Positions 34,725 through 47,012 of a DNA stretch of 64,000 nt are shown one piece after another. The position numbers and the translations under genes were made by a program. Under the pieces are notes generated by a model. That model had not been told where the DNA came from, made no database searches, and saw only the letters and a program-made list of their open reading frames with translations. The DNA is from Ophioceras dolichostomum (taxonomy: Eukaryota > Ascomycota > Sordariomycetes > Magnaporthales > Ophioceraceae): NCBI GenBank assembly GCA_003049485.1, contig PYST01000143.1, forward strand, positions 31,538 to 95,537, given 5' to 3'. The first letter of the stretch is position 1; every line of letters starts with the position of its first letter.

Positions 34725-37700
34725 GGCTACTGCTGCTTCTCGGATGGCTTGCTGCGCTTGCTGCGCTTGCTGCTAGCTTCAACTGTGCTGTGTCATGGCG
34801 GGGTTCCATTGTGAGGGGCAGCATTGGATGAAGTTGGCCGCCCCTGGGCGTATCGCGTATCAGCACCAAGTCAGGCAACTCCGCCTTTTGGGCACCCACC
34901 GCACTCAGGCCACCTGATGTTGAGATAAGAGTAAGGGCGAAACATGCATGCTTCTCCCTGTGGCTCAAACCGAGATCTGATCTTTTACATACAAACGTGC
35001 ACAAACGACGACGGCAAGTTCCAGAACGCATCCAGACCGGTCCGTCTTCGAGAAGTCTAGTTAGTGCTCTTCTCGCCCGCATGATCGGATGACATCGTCT
35101 CTCGTCGTTTGTTCCTGGATCCTGGATCCTGGACCCGGGATTCACCGGCCAGTTCGGCTCCGACCAGGCGCCCATTAGTTCTTTGCGCTTGTCCTCCTGC
35201 CTCGGACTTCGATCCGCGTTACTCGTACCTTCCACCCTCCCACCTACCGAGCAGTCGTCCATTATCGATCATCGATCGACCCGAAATAGAGACAATAGGC
35301 CAGTAATTTTGACCGTTACCTTCGAAGGATTGCCATTACGTACAAGACTTCAATGCCAACAAGTGGCGCCAGGAATGTCGGGAGTGTGCAAAACCTGCGA
35401 GGCAGAGGCACTCGAACAAGAGGCACGTCTTCCCAATCTCCAGACGCGTCGTCGTCTTCTACCGTCAACAATGCATTGCGACAAATATTTGAGTCTAGAC
35501 TCAATTTTGGGGGCATTTGCAACTCTTGTCCTCTCTTGAGTCTCTTCTCTTGACCGGCGCACGGAGATTGACCCTCCAGAGCGGCTTGCCATCGCTATGC
35601 GATGGTTCCCAAAGGATCTGGAGAGCAAAGAGCAAGATCCACACTCATCGTCTCATCGTCTCGCTCATCACCCGTCGATATACCTGTTCCTCCCTTTCCC
35701 CACACTCTTGGTTCCCCACAGTCCGACATCCCCGAATCTGTGGCTGCTTCCTACCGCCCCAAATCGGGCACTCATAACCGCCAATCGATGTCCAACGGTT
35801 CAAGTCCAGAAGCGATGACGATCGTTGGAGGCTGACCAGCTGGAAACGGGAGTGATGCACAATCATGTGCTTTTTTTCTTCTCCCTCACACACTCTCTCC
35901 ACATCCACCTCGGCATCTCAACCTCGGAATGTGATACATCCCTGTCTTGAGTTTTCCCCTGTGCTCTCCTCCTTCCTCTTGTTAGTCCCCCAGCCTTCTA
36001 TTTTTTTCCCCCTTCCCACAACCCCAGGTTCAAGGCAAACGTGCGTACGTTTGGCTCATCATTGCTTTCCCCTCCTTTTCCCACCTAGCGGCAACCCGCT
36101 CGCACGCCACCAATTCATGTTGGCTGCCGGTGCCGGTTTATAGGCACTCAGTATTACTCGCTTCTCGCTGGTTTGCCTCATCAACATGCGAGTATGCCTG
36201 AGAAATTTGATGCTCGGCCGTATCTTCCCCTTTCGGCGGTATTTCCAGCCGGTGCTAGTCTGGTGCTGCCGAGTAGTCCAGGCTATTGCCCACCATGCCA
36301 GGGCCTGTTAGAGTTTTGGAAACATCCATGGCAACATTGCTTTCACATATGTTGTACCACATCGCGATGGCCATATGATTGGTCCTCGGCCTCTTGCTAT
36401 TATCATCCCTTCATCGTTTACGGGCCTCCTTCCTCTTTCGATTGGAAGGTTTAGTGCCTGTGCCCCCTAAACCTCTGGCATGCGCTACCACGATCTTGTT
36501 CTCGGTGAGTGCCGAAGTACCACAACACACTACCTGCCTCTACCAAGTCGTGCAAAGACTCCGTACGACTGCAGTATTGCATCCATTACAATGAACTACC
36601 TAGCCTGGAACTCGCGGGTTCATCCTCGGCTTCAAAGGCTGGTGGCTGGTTGCGGGCAGGATAGCCGTATTTGCCTCTCCGCCCCTGATGGTCGCAGAGC
36701 GACCCACCCACGGGCTTCTCCAGATTTTCATGCAAGAAAAAAAATGAGGGGGAGCAGGGGACCCAAAAAACCGGGGAAGATCCCCTCAACAAGGAACACC
36801 TCTGGCCACAATGGCCTCCCTTACTGCTTTATTCCTCTCGTCCTCCTGAACTTCTCAGGCGCAGCCATGTGACACGCGAAGGGGGCGATTGGATGACACC
36901 GAAATTACGCAAATTGGCAGACGGTGGACGATGATGCCAAGCAAGATGCTGGCCAACTTGGCCTCTGTACCCGGCTCCACACCACCAACACCGACGACAT
37001 CGTCATCCAACATGCCCAGCAAGCAGATTTAGAGGCGGGCAGGAAGGCAGGGGGGTCAAGCATCGGAAAAGCCTACCCTTCATTGCCACTCCTTAGCGTG
37101 TTTGCCGACCCCAGAACGAGGGGAACATGGCCAAGTGTGTCCATGGGCGGCCGCCAGGAGTCGGATTTGTATCTTCTTTCGGCCACATTATTGGTCGTGG
37201 ACCTTGCAGGTTGTGCGGGCGCTATTCGGGCCCTCGACTCTGTTTGGCACCGTGCAGAAGAGGCTTGTGCCAGTCAAACTCGGGCAGCCGGGGCATCGAG
37301 ACGTGAGAGCGTTTCCTCCCCTGGTTCCCTTGCTCTCTCCCGTTCCCCAGTTTTGTCCAGTTTCCCCCAGTTTTTATCAATAAGCTAGTTGTACCCATTG
37401 TGGAACTCGTTGGATCGAGCGTCATCAAATCCTCTTGTACCTGTTGTGTCGTTCCTTGTGTGTCAGTTGGCCCCTGTATGCCATCGTTCTCACATGTAGG
37501 AAGTGACATCCTCCATTCTTGCCTTGGTTGACACTCCCACAGGAGACAAGCAGCGGGCCAAGGCGACCAAGTCCCTCCTAGCTGGCCCTCCTCGGCTGGC
37601 ATACTTAAGCCCTTCGTCTTCCCCCCAGTTCTCCTTAATCTTCGCTTCTCTTCACCTCGCACCCACGCTCGCTTGCATTCCACTCGTTGCATATTTATAC

Positions 37701-37799
37701 CCCCCGTCGACTTGCTTCAGTTCTTGCTTCCATCTGCTTCTCACGTCTTCGACCGTCACTCCTACCTCGTCATCACTGATACCACCCAAACCCGTCAAA
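34725..37799. other. Intergenic upstream of the CFEM gene
   Basis: About 3.1 kb between the divergently transcribed phosphatase (minus) and CFEM (plus) genes. It contains a GGATCCT tandem near 35117-35135 and a TATA-like element near the CFEM gene. Frames up to 196 codons show no family character. Confidence 0.55.
37691..37699 (+). promoter_or_regulatory. TATA-like element of the CFEM gene
   Basis: ATATTTATA about 105 bp upstream of the ATG, followed by a CT-rich leader. The position suits a core promoter for a regulated surface-protein gene. Confidence 0.45.
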
Positions 37800-38463
37800 A
37801 TGAAGTACTCCGCCATTCTCGCCGTCGCCGCCGCCGGCTTCGTTGCCGCCCAGACCATTGAGGACATCCCGTCCTGCGCCAGGCAGTGCATCCTCGATGC
37901 TACTTCGGCGACCACCACCTGCTCGCAATCCGACTACAAGTGCCAGTGCGAGGCCTCGAACCAGCAGAAGATCATCGGCGGTGCCACCGTCTGTGTGATC
38001 GGCGCCTGTGGCCAAGATGTTGCCCTTAGTAAGTCGAACTCCCCAGACAAAAGACGGGACACCACTCCAGCAGGCTCCGGCAAGACTAACATGCATGCGC
38101 TACCTCTCCTCCAATCCTTCCACAGACCAAGTCCTCCCCGCTGCTCAGAAGTTCTGTGAGGCCGTCCTTACCGGCGGCGGCACCACTGCCGGCACCACCA
38201 CCAGCGCGGGCACCACCACCGCGCCCACCACCACGGAGGGCACCACCACTGCCCCGACCACGACTGAGGACAACACGTCTAAGAGCACTACTGCCGGCCC
38301 CACGACTACCACTAGCGGCACCGGCACCGGCACCGGCACCGGCAAGCCCTCTAGCTCCAGCACCAAGTCTAGCACCTCGACCGTCGCCACCGCCGCCGGT
38401 GCTGTCGCTTCCGGTGTCGGCAGCCTCGCCATGCTGGCTCTGGGTGCTCTGGCCGCTTTCTAA
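37800..38463 (+). CDS. CFEM-domain GPI-anchored cell-surface protein
   Basis: Exons 37800-38028 and 38126-38463; 188 residues. The donor is GTAAGT and the acceptor CACAG, phase 1. Residues 1-18 are a clear signal peptide (M-K-Y-S-A-I-L-A-V-A-A-A-G-F-V-A-A-Q). Residues about 24-95 are a CFEM domain with eight Cys in the expected order (C-A-R-Q-C, T-C, K-C-Q-C, V-C, A-C, F-C) and the Asp of S-D-Y-K-C-Q-C, which in heme-binding CFEM proteins is the axial ligand position. A long Thr/Ser/Gly-rich stalk with repeated G-T-T-T-A-P-T-T-T-E follows, then a hydrophobic tail (A-G-A-V-A-S-G-V-G-S-L-A-M-L-A-L-G-A-L) typical of a GPI signal. Known CFEM proteins act in heme or iron uptake, wall integrity or host interaction; which applies here is open. 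Confidence 0.93.
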
Positions 38464-39341
38464 AGTGCATGCAGGCTGTAGTGTAGTTAGTGCACGCTTG
38501 ATTGATGGGTGGAACAAAAGAGAGGAAGAAAAGACCAAGACGTCTAAGGACGGGAGCAACCGTCTTCTTAGCAAAGCGGATACCCTCCAAGGACCGGCCC
38601 CCCTTGCAACTTAATACATTTCAGGATGAAGGTGTATTTGTGTACTGGCAGTTTAGAAAAAAGCGCGAGGTCCCCTGTCTCGTCATAACGCCCGAGAGAG
38701 TGAGTAATAATATGTGTATTATGCTAGCGACGTACGTACACAGGGCTTGCTACGTGGCCTGACTTGGCGGTGATCTATTATGTTGGCCATACTCGGGTGG
38801 AGAATGTTTCAATGGGGTTCGAGCTCCTTCGGATTAGACAAGTGATTACATGGGGAACTAGATACTCAACTGCCAATGCTACCTGTCAATTATTACGAGG
38901 TTAAACTCAGCCATCCCCACAACAATACTATGTTTGCGTGTATAATGCGTACTATGCCTGACAACGATGAGTAGTTGTATCCACGGAACGACGAGTTCGC
39001 ATCTGCATAGTTACTAGGTAGCCTACGCTACAGTCTAGCCAAGTGTATGAAACTTTCTCCCATGAGAAGAATCTGTTGGCGAGACAGGGCTCCGCTCTAG
39101 AGCTCCGCCATCGGTTGCTCCAATGCATCCCTGGGAGTGCGAGATAAACGGTTAGCAAGACGGCCAGACCATCACGAATATATAAGCCTCAATATGACGA
39201 CAACAGCGAGCACTGCTGATAGTAGGTGGTACTTACACCCCACTATTCCACGCAACCCTCCCCTCCCGACAAATCACCTGTTGTTGAAATGGGAGTTGCG
39301 CTGCTGCTTCTAGGACCTGGAGAGGAAAAAAGGGGTGCATC
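38464..39341. other. Intergenic between convergent genes
   Basis: Shared 3' region of the CFEM gene and the small secreted protein gene, comparatively AT-rich from 38690 to 38960. A T-arm-like GGTTCGAG at about 38816 was considered and rejected as a tRNA. No gene seen. Confidence 0.6.
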
Positions 39342-39680
39342 TTACAGCTCAGTAGCAGGGCCCCCCTCCTCCACGGGCTTGGGGGGAGAAGGAGGCAAGT
39401 GCACGCAGTAGTAGTTCCCGTCACACACGGCCGTGCCGCTCGGATACTGCTTCTCGTACACCGGCTGGTCGCGGTCGCGGAAGCAGGTGAAGGCGTGTGG
39501 GGAACCGTCTGAGGCCCAGCCTGCTACTTGGCCGTAGCTCTGCTCGTGGTAAGTGGTGTCAGAGATTAGTACCCCTAGGTAGGTTTGCGTTTGTTCTCTC
39601 TTATTTTTTGCCTTCTTGAGTCTGGATGAGATAGGGATGGAGGCTTCTTTAAAGGAAAGGAAGGGCAAGACCGCAAAAGA

Positions 39681-39735
<55 letters not shown>

Positions 39736-40392
39736 GGTGTAAGAGAGGGAAGTATTACCGGAGGGGGCTTGAACGTTATCGGAATCTCCCAGCAGAATTT
39801 AAGCTCCGCATCGAGGTACACGGCGCACTAGATCAGTTAACGAAGGAGTGAGTGTACGACTCTGGCTACTAAGTAGCAGTTATGACTTCTCGTAGAGTAC
39901 TTGTTGTCCAAGTACCAAGTGCTTATCTACCGAGCTCGGCATAGCTGTATCATTCCTATCAGAACGTAGGGAAGGGAGGGAGAGTTATGGAGTTTCTTTC
40001 TTTACCTTCTTCTTCCCCCGCCAGTCGATCTTCTTCGGCCGCTCTCCCGGGAAGTCCGAGTCGTAATCCGGCTGCCAGTCCGGGTTGCCGCCGACGTAGG
40101 TGCAGTCGTCGGGCACAAGGCCGGACCCAGACTCGTTGAACGCCTTGAACCAGTCGACGCTCGAATATTTGAAGGCGGCCACGTCGCCCGAGCCCGAGTT
40201 GTACCAGGTGCAGGTGGCGAGGGAGTAGCCCTCATCCTGCTGGCCCGTCGTTACCAGATTAGCTGTGTCCTTGGCCCTGGCTGGGGCGGTGAGCTTTCCG
40301 GGACGGGGTGAGGAGATGGTTGCCACTGCCCCCGTGGTGGTGGACAGGAGAAGGAGGAGGGTGGTGAGGGAAGTCAGAGCTGGGGTGAGCAT
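39342..40392 (-). CDS. Small secreted Cys-containing protein (unknown)
   Basis: Three exons on the complement: 40006-40392, 39759-39827 and 39342-39539; 217 residues, all joints phase 0 (donors GTAAAG and GTAATA; the second acceptor is CAG, with GAG three bases earlier as an alternative). The start M-L-T-P-A-L-T-S-L-T-T-L-L-L-L-L opens a classical signal peptide of about 24 residues. I reject the longer upstream frame, which would bury this signal. The mature part has seven Cys (T-C-T-W-Y, D-D-C-T-Y, C-A-V-Y-L, K-F-C-W-E, F-T-C-F-R-D, A-V-C-D-G, Y-Y-C-V-H), several Trp/Tyr, a basic K-K-K at the exon 1/2 joint and a Pro-rich acidic end. No family is recognised. Size, signal and Cys content would class it as a candidate effector-like secreted protein, which is inference. 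Intron 2 contains a dinucleotide repeat. Confidence 0.7.
39681..39732. repeat. (CG)n(AG)n microsatellite inside an intron
   Basis: About eight CG dinucleotides pass directly into about eighteen AG dinucleotides. It lies in intron 2 of the small secreted protein gene and reads as a CT tract on the sense strand, close to the donor. Confidence 0.9.
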
Positions 40393-42086
40393 TGTTAATG
40401 TCTCTGTGGGTCGTAGCTGTGGTTTGGTGGTGAAGGGTCTGAAGCGACGGGTGCCTCTGCACAGTGGGGACGGACCGGTTGTGTGCGTAAAATGCTTGGA
40501 GGAGAGATAATGATGTTGAGATGAAATCAACACTTGCGTTATGTAGAGAGAAGCTGCACTGGCGAGGGGGATCAAGGACATCTAAGTGTATCGGGGAGCG
40601 AGGGGGTGGGACTTGTCAAGGGACTTATGTATCTGTGGCCGTTCCCATCCTTCCACTCTCTTCCAAAGGACAAGTTCAACCACTACTTCACCCCGTGTGC
40701 TCCCCCGTGAGCCAAAGCTTGATTATGCGAGCTTCCGAGAGCGGGAGGGAGCAAGGACCCGTCTAGACAGCCATCTTGTTCTTGTGGGTGGGTGGAGAGC
40801 AGGCTGCTGTGACCAGCTGGCTCCACGCTCTCTCGAAGAGAGTGAGACCAGTGAGACACACGGGATGGCTTGAAGCTCATATTTTAATACTTTATTCTGT
40901 CTAATAGCGGGTCCAATACCGAGTCCTTGGTGCATCCTTCGACCCGAACGTGGCTTGCAGTGTGGTTGCACCGCGGTGTCTTCGTTCCGCACCTCGTGGG
41001 GCAGGCCGGGTAGAAGGGCCTGTAGGAGGAGCTGGAGCAGGGACGGGCTCTAGGCTGGAGATACAAGATCGTGCAGATGCTGCTGTGCTGGGTATTTCTC
41101 GATGGATGCATCGAGGGTGCCAGTCAGTCACTGCAGTCAGTCGATCGGTGTTGAAACTCTGCGAAACTCGTAAAGTGGTGGAGGACCGGTTGCCCTGAGA
41201 ATCAGGGCAGCCACGTCGTGGTTCTCCGAAAGAGGCGGCCAATGGGTAGGCAAGGAGACTGGCTATTGTTGTAACATCCTGAATCAGATTGTGTCTGGTA
41301 GCGCCGAAGCAGCGGAGATCCAGGGTCTCAGGGGTCTTAGGGGATCCCTGAGAGGTGCACTGCTGCTTCTGGATGCCACTCTCTAGAATTCTATATCCAA
41401 GTACCTACCCAGATAGTACCCGGGTCGTCCAGCCGCGGGATGAGTCGCAACATCACATTCACGGCCATTTTTGCGGATACTCTCGCTTGTCAAAGGGGAA
41501 GCAAGGACCTGCAATGCATTCTACTGTGGTGTGGTCGACAGGTTTCGCTACTTAGGTGTTAAGGGATTTGAGAAACATACTTTCATGTATCCTACCATCT
41601 TACTCAAAATTTATTGCAGGACATTGCACTCCGTGTCGTAGGGTACCTCCTGTCGACAACTCAGAGCTCAACGCCGTCGACTGCACCAAAAAAGCAAGGC
41701 ACGAGTGTTATGCGGGGTTCAATATGGCGATTCATCACCAACGCGAGCGTCGCCCCTGACGGACGAAAACCTCGAAGCCTTCATCGCAACCTGGCTTGAG
41801 TGCAATTCAGCTATAAGGGTTGGATTGAGCAGTGCAAGCGCGATAAATACCGTGCAGCGCAGCACATTTGCAGGCTTTGGGAGTGAGTGGGTTAGCAACG
41901 ATGGTTCAGGGAGTGATGACTGAACACATGCGACAACTCGCCATCAGCAAACAGGAACTTGGATGGCAGATGAGAAGAAGGTATTATGATTTTTTTTGGA
42001 GATCTGTTTTCTAAACGTTCACATATTAGAATCCCCCCTCCCCACCCAAATGCCCATATGCAGCGCCCAACACGGCCGCATCCCCT
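40393..42086. other. Intergenic, no convincing gene
   Basis: About 1.7 kb: promoter side of the small secreted protein gene at the left and the 3' side of the fasciclin gene at the right. A TACCTACC motif lies near 41400. No gene seen. Confidence 0.6.
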
Positions 42087-43511
42087 TCACAGTAACCCAC
42101 CACCCATAACCTCCATCCCAGCCAGGCCCAAGGCTAGGCCAGCCCCGACACCGGCCATGCCCGTGGCCATCGCGGGGAACACGCCCCCGGCAGCAGCGCC
42201 CTCGCTCGAGCTGGACTTCACACCCCCCGCCCCCGTCGCATTCGCGCCACCCCCGGTGACGGGGCAGTTCGCCGTGCACGGCAGGGCGGTCGTGAAGGGG
42301 ATCGAGGCCCCCGCGCCGGTGACCACGGCGGTCGTGGCGGTGAAGGCGGGGGCCTGGGTGCCGAGCGCGGTGTCGGGCCGCAGCGAGCCGGCGTCCGGGT
42401 TGAGCACGTCCTCCAGCATGTGCACGACGCCATTGGCGATGAGGATGTCAGTCTGGATGATGCGGGCCGAGTTGAGGAAGATGTCGTTGTTGAAGCGCGT
42501 GACGTGCAGCTGGGGCGATGATGATCCGTTCCCCGACTGGGGAAGCGACCCGAGGGACTGGAGGGCCGACGAGAAGTTGGCGTCGTGCAGCAGCTCCGAC
42601 GAGTGGATCACGCGGTCGGGCACCATGTGGAAGCGCAGCACGCGCGCGAGCTGCTCGGCGCTCATGCCCTGCAGGGCGGGGGACACCAGCTGCATGGCCT
42701 GGTTCCGGGGCGCGAAGATGGTGATGTTGGGCGTCTCGGCGAACTGGGCCGTCACGCCGGCGGCGTAGGTGGCGCCGAGGAACGAGCTGAGGTCCGTATA
42801 GGCCTGGCGCGCCGTGAGCTCGAGGCGCGCCGGCATGGTGAGGATCGAGTCGATCAGCTGGAGGGAGCCGCCCTTCCAGGCGATGTCCGGCGTGCCGACC
42901 AGGGTGGAGCGAGACGCCATCCCCGAGGTGAACACCACCACGTCGCTCTCGCCCTCTTTTCCCGGCTGCTTCGCGATCATGGTCACGGCACCGTTCGTCA
43001 CGTTGGTGTATTTGGCGACGGAGAGGCCCGTGTGCGCGAAGAAGGATGCCCCGATCGGCATGGCCGCTCCCAGGGAGACCTTGCCCTGCAGGATGTGGTA
43101 CGACAGTAGGTTGGCGCCGTACACCGCGTCGCCCTGGTCCCAGTCTGGGAACTTGACGAAGGCGGCATCTGTTGGAACCAGGACCTATGGGAAGAGTAAT
43201 TGGGTCAGCCTTGCGTCTACAGGTGTGGAAAGACAAGAAAGACAAGAGAAAAAAAAAAGTATGTGTTTGCAGGACCAGTGGTGACATACCGTGGCTCCCG
43301 AGCTGGGAAGCTTGGCAAAAACATCACTGTATTTGCTGAGCAGGCTCGTGTACGTCGAGACGTTCTTCTGCTTCGACAGGATGGTGGCCAGGTCGTCGTT
43401 CTGCGCCTCGACGGCGACGGGTGCGAGCGCGAGTGTCGCGAGGAAGGCTACTGCCACGAGGCGCGCCGCTGACTGCCTCAATGGCCGCTTATTTGGGCGT
43501 GACGATCGCAT
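42087..43511 (-). CDS. Fasciclin (FAS1) domain GPI-anchored surface protein
   Basis: Exons complement 43290-43511 and 42087-43184; 439 residues. The donor is GTATGT and the acceptor CATAG, phase 0. I start at M-R-S-S-R-P-N-K-R; it opens an Arg/Lys-rich n-region and a hydrophobic core (L-V-A-V-A-F-L-A-T-L-A-L-A-P-V-A-V-E-A), a signal peptide of about 35 residues. The first FAS1 domain spans about 36-175 (V-L-V-P-T-D-A-A-F at the intron joint, Y-H-I-L-Q-G, I-D-S-I-L) and the second about 185-330 (I-T-I-F-A-P-R-N-Q-A-M, F-H-M-V-P, G-V-V-H-M-L-E-D-V-L). A Ser/Gly/Ala-rich stretch and a hydrophobic C-terminus suggest a GPI anchor. FAS1 proteins act in cell adhesion and wall contacts; in some plant-pathogenic fungi such proteins affect infection, but no such role can be read here. 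Several N-x-S/T sites suggest N-glycosylation. Confidence 0.92.
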
Positions 43512-46500
43512 CTTTTGTGTGTGTGTTGTTTGTTCCGTTCCAGTCTTCTTCCCTCTACACCCACGCCAAGACGCGATCACTCCGAGGAGATAAGACCTAT
43601 CGCAACTTCGAGGATGACCTATTTGTCGACGGATTTCGTCACGGGTGGCTAGACTAAATGCTGGCGAAAGCGAACAGCATCGGCATTACTTCGTACTCGG
43701 AGTTTAGCGGCCTTGGGCGTGGGAAGACGACCGTGGGTGGGCTCCGAAAGTTGACGATCATCGCCAGCAGGAAAAAAGCCACGGCGCGTCTTCGTCTTTG
43801 TTATATTTTATTTCCCACCACACCCTTCTTTTCGTCTTCCTGCGGCTCCCCTCCCGCCTGCCCGCCTTGCGGCGTCCCGTCCAATCTAATCCAAGCACAT
43901 CTTTATTGTGACGGCCCCCCTGCCTAGAAGGATTATTACTGTAGTAAAACCAAACAGACTTTCCAACAGCCACCATCGATCACATCTGGGGGTAGGTTGT
44001 GTTGGGTTTGGCATTGTTGGCAAAAAACCGGTAAGGGTGGGCGGGATATGACGGACGGATCCTTGCCGAAGGTAAGCGGGGGACGACTCTATCGAAATGA
44101 GGTGCCCTTCTTCTGGTTGCCGCTCTTTCCAGGAAGCTCCAGCGAGTCCAGGCAACCACTATTAAAATCCCAGTAAGAAGACAGTGAACGTGATGGGGCT
44201 CGAAATAACTTCGTACGAACGAGCGAGTTGGATTGGGAGAAACGAGCTGATGAGTTTTTGCGGAACAGTTGGTCGGTGCACTTCTTGCGAGCAAGCTACT
44301 GCAAACTTCGCTTGGGTAAGCTAGGCCATGAGGCTTGCATCCTTGATTTTCCAGCTTGCAACGCTGCAGCGCCAGAGCGACCATAATCGGCCTCTCCTGG
44401 AGATAGCGGCACCACAGGGACGGCCAGGGACCCCAAGGCCCGAGACCCTGACTGGCCAGAGCACTCGTCGACTGTCCAGATCGAAGCTGTTCAGGGTCCA
44501 CTCGCACCTGCAAGGGTCTATTATGTTTAAATTAAAGATAAAAAAGCCGTGCACACCAACTGCACCCATGTGGCCCCCACAATCTCCCCTCTGATTTGGC
44601 CTGACCCGCCCTACCACGCCATCGGTGCCTCTTGGTTTTCTTCAGCAGTGACGAACAAACAAAAGCTTCCCGGCATCATCAATGGTGTGCATACTGCTTC
44701 AGCTCAGAGGGAAGGGAGCACAACTGCGTAAGGGCTTGAGGTAAGGTGAGGGTGTATATAATAAGATCCTTTCACCGTCCAGTGATGACCGCTGGCTGCA
44801 GACTGCCTCACCTCTATTTCATCCCCCGAACGAACAAGGCTTCGTCGTTTTATTTCTCCATGTGCATGCCCGCCTCCGCCTGGGAATCGCCTGCCACGTA
44901 CACGACAGCTGCAGCTCGCAAAAACGACGCTGCCAACGCTAGCGATCCCATATCGTGGACAAGGGCAGCTCGAGCGAGAAACTTCTTCTCGTTGGGCTTA
45001 CGCTTGGCCTCATGATCCTTGATCCACTGGGGCATGAGATTAGGATTCTTCCACCCAGCAAATTGCCTCAGTGGATCAAAGATCGCGAGGCCAAGTGTAA
45101 GGCGAACGAGAAGAACAATGTCAAGTCTCTCGCTGCAAGCGGACCTTGCTCGCTTGTTGTCTTCACCTTAGCTCTTCACGAAAACTACTACGTAAGTACC
45201 TCCTCCTCATTCCGGAATGGAGTCGATGGACGACTTGAGCCTCACGATCCTCTGTGTGCAGTAGGCAGGATAAGAGTACCTGCGATGCTCTGGAGCTGGC
45301 TGGCTGGTTGCTCGGTTATTTTAGTTCCTAATACTTCATACGAGGAAAAGGTATAAGAGAATTCATGCTCGCTAACTGCTCTTATTTTACGAGACAGACG
45401 AAGAGCGAGCGAACGTCAAGGATGTTCTCATGCGTTGTCACTGTGTTCCTCCCGCAGGCTCCAAGTCCCACGGGTCTTTGAAGGACATCAGGAGAGGTGT
45501 ACTCCACACGGAATGCCTAGCTATCTCTGTACCTACCTATGCACGGAGCGTGTAGATCGGATCCGCTGCTCCAGTGCCGAGCTCCACTCCAGATCCGGAG
45601 GGCTCCGACTCCATCCCAGGCACTCGGGCGTGCGCTGTGAAGTCGGAATTCGGGATGGAGTCTTGGAAGCCGGTCGAATCGACATATAGGCTGTCGTACC
45701 CTCATCAGTAGTCATTATGATGATATGATGGCTCAATCCTTCATCGTTGTTAGAACTAGATACGAGGGTATGTGCATTTCATCTCCCTCACCCAGGCTTG
45801 GAACGACAACCACGGCGGCAGAGACTAAGTCTTCGGAAAACGACCCTATCCTTCCTTGTTATTCCGACAATGGATCATGTAAGGGACTGCCATTCTCGCC
45901 TCGCCTCCTTTTGGGCGGCCGACCGAGGAGAAACCTGAGGCAAGGCTGGGCGTGTCTGTCTGTATATGCCGGGTGCGCACAAGAGTGACTTTAGATGTGC
46001 ATACCGCGCTTACGGCCTCCTGTTGTATCTTTCTCCCTCTTTTATAAACAAAACGGGATTCTCCAAGCACAACTAACATGCCCACAGTGGACGTTAACGC
46101 GGGGAATGTATGGCAAGCGAAGTGATGGCTTGATCGGCAAGTAAAGCGTCTGTAATTCCTCTCGGGTCCCTGACATCTCGAGACCTCCTCTAGACGAAGC
46201 AGGTCATAACTGGACACTGCTGTAAGTCTCCAGCCCTAGGCCGTATGGTACTCGGACACCTCCTACCCCGGTTCAGCGTCAGGCTTGATATCTAGCAAGA
46301 ATCGGCGCATGTTGACCTCGGTCTACATGGACTGATGATGCCTATCATCTCGTCGCCCTCTTAACTTCGCTGCTAGACAAGACAGACCGGCCTATTGGGC
46401 GGTTTCCAATGTTGGTTCTTTCAAATTTTTTACTCCATGTCAGCGGCCTTAGGTAGTTACTGTCCTGTACAGTGATGTCTTCTCGATCCCTTAGAGACTT

Positions 46501-47012
46501 TACAACAGCTAGCGTTAGAGTGGATGATGAGTCTCTAACACAACAGAGAAGCTTTGCTGAGCCCGTGTGTTCATAAAACAGAGCCTGCTTTGCATGCCCA
46601 CTGAGCCCCGGCTGTGTTCGACTAGATAAACTCTGATGAAGGAGAAAGAGTGAGGCAGAGGGAGCAGCTAAACAGAGGAGTAGCAGCCCTTCAACACTCA
46701 CTTGTCTTTCGCGTCCACCTGCAACTTTTATGGGTGCCCACTCCATTCGTGACCCTGAAGTGGAGATTAGAAACGGTGTCTGTGATGATTCTTTTATGAA
46801 TGAAGCCGACGATCTCCGCCCCTCTTTCCCCTCCCCCATCTCGAGGCTAAAGCCTCAACGGTAGAAGAAGCAAGATCAAGAGGAGAAATCGCACGGCTCT
46901 AGCTATTTCCCAGACACCGCCCACCCAGCTACCATCTGCCGCCCACCCAGTTCACCAAAGCAACCGTAGATAGTCTACACTGATGGCCCTAAAACGTACA
47001 CACACCAGGAAA
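43512..47012. other. Gene-poor stretch with a hairpin-forming duplication
   Basis: About 3.5 kb between the fasciclin promoter side and the 3' side of rpt2. It contains a TATATAATA element at 44755-44763 and the inverted duplication at 44982-45115. Short frames are present but none has family character. Confidence 0.55.
44982..45115. repeat. Inverted duplication of a coding-like segment
   Basis: The reverse complement of 44982-45034 aligns with 45064-45115 at about 85% identity by eye, separated by 29 bp. Both arms can be read as near-identical peptides outward from the centre (P-Q-W-I-K-D-H-E-A-K-R-K-P-N-E-K on minus; P-Q-W-I-K-D-R-E-A-K-C-K-A-N-E-K on plus), then diverge. Transcribed from either strand, it would fold as an imperfect hairpin. 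Confidence 0.7.

Noticed and set aside
38805..38850. tRNA-like T arm (GGGGTTCGAGCTCC)
   Set aside because: No matching acceptor stem, A box or anticodon arm at the required distances on either strand.
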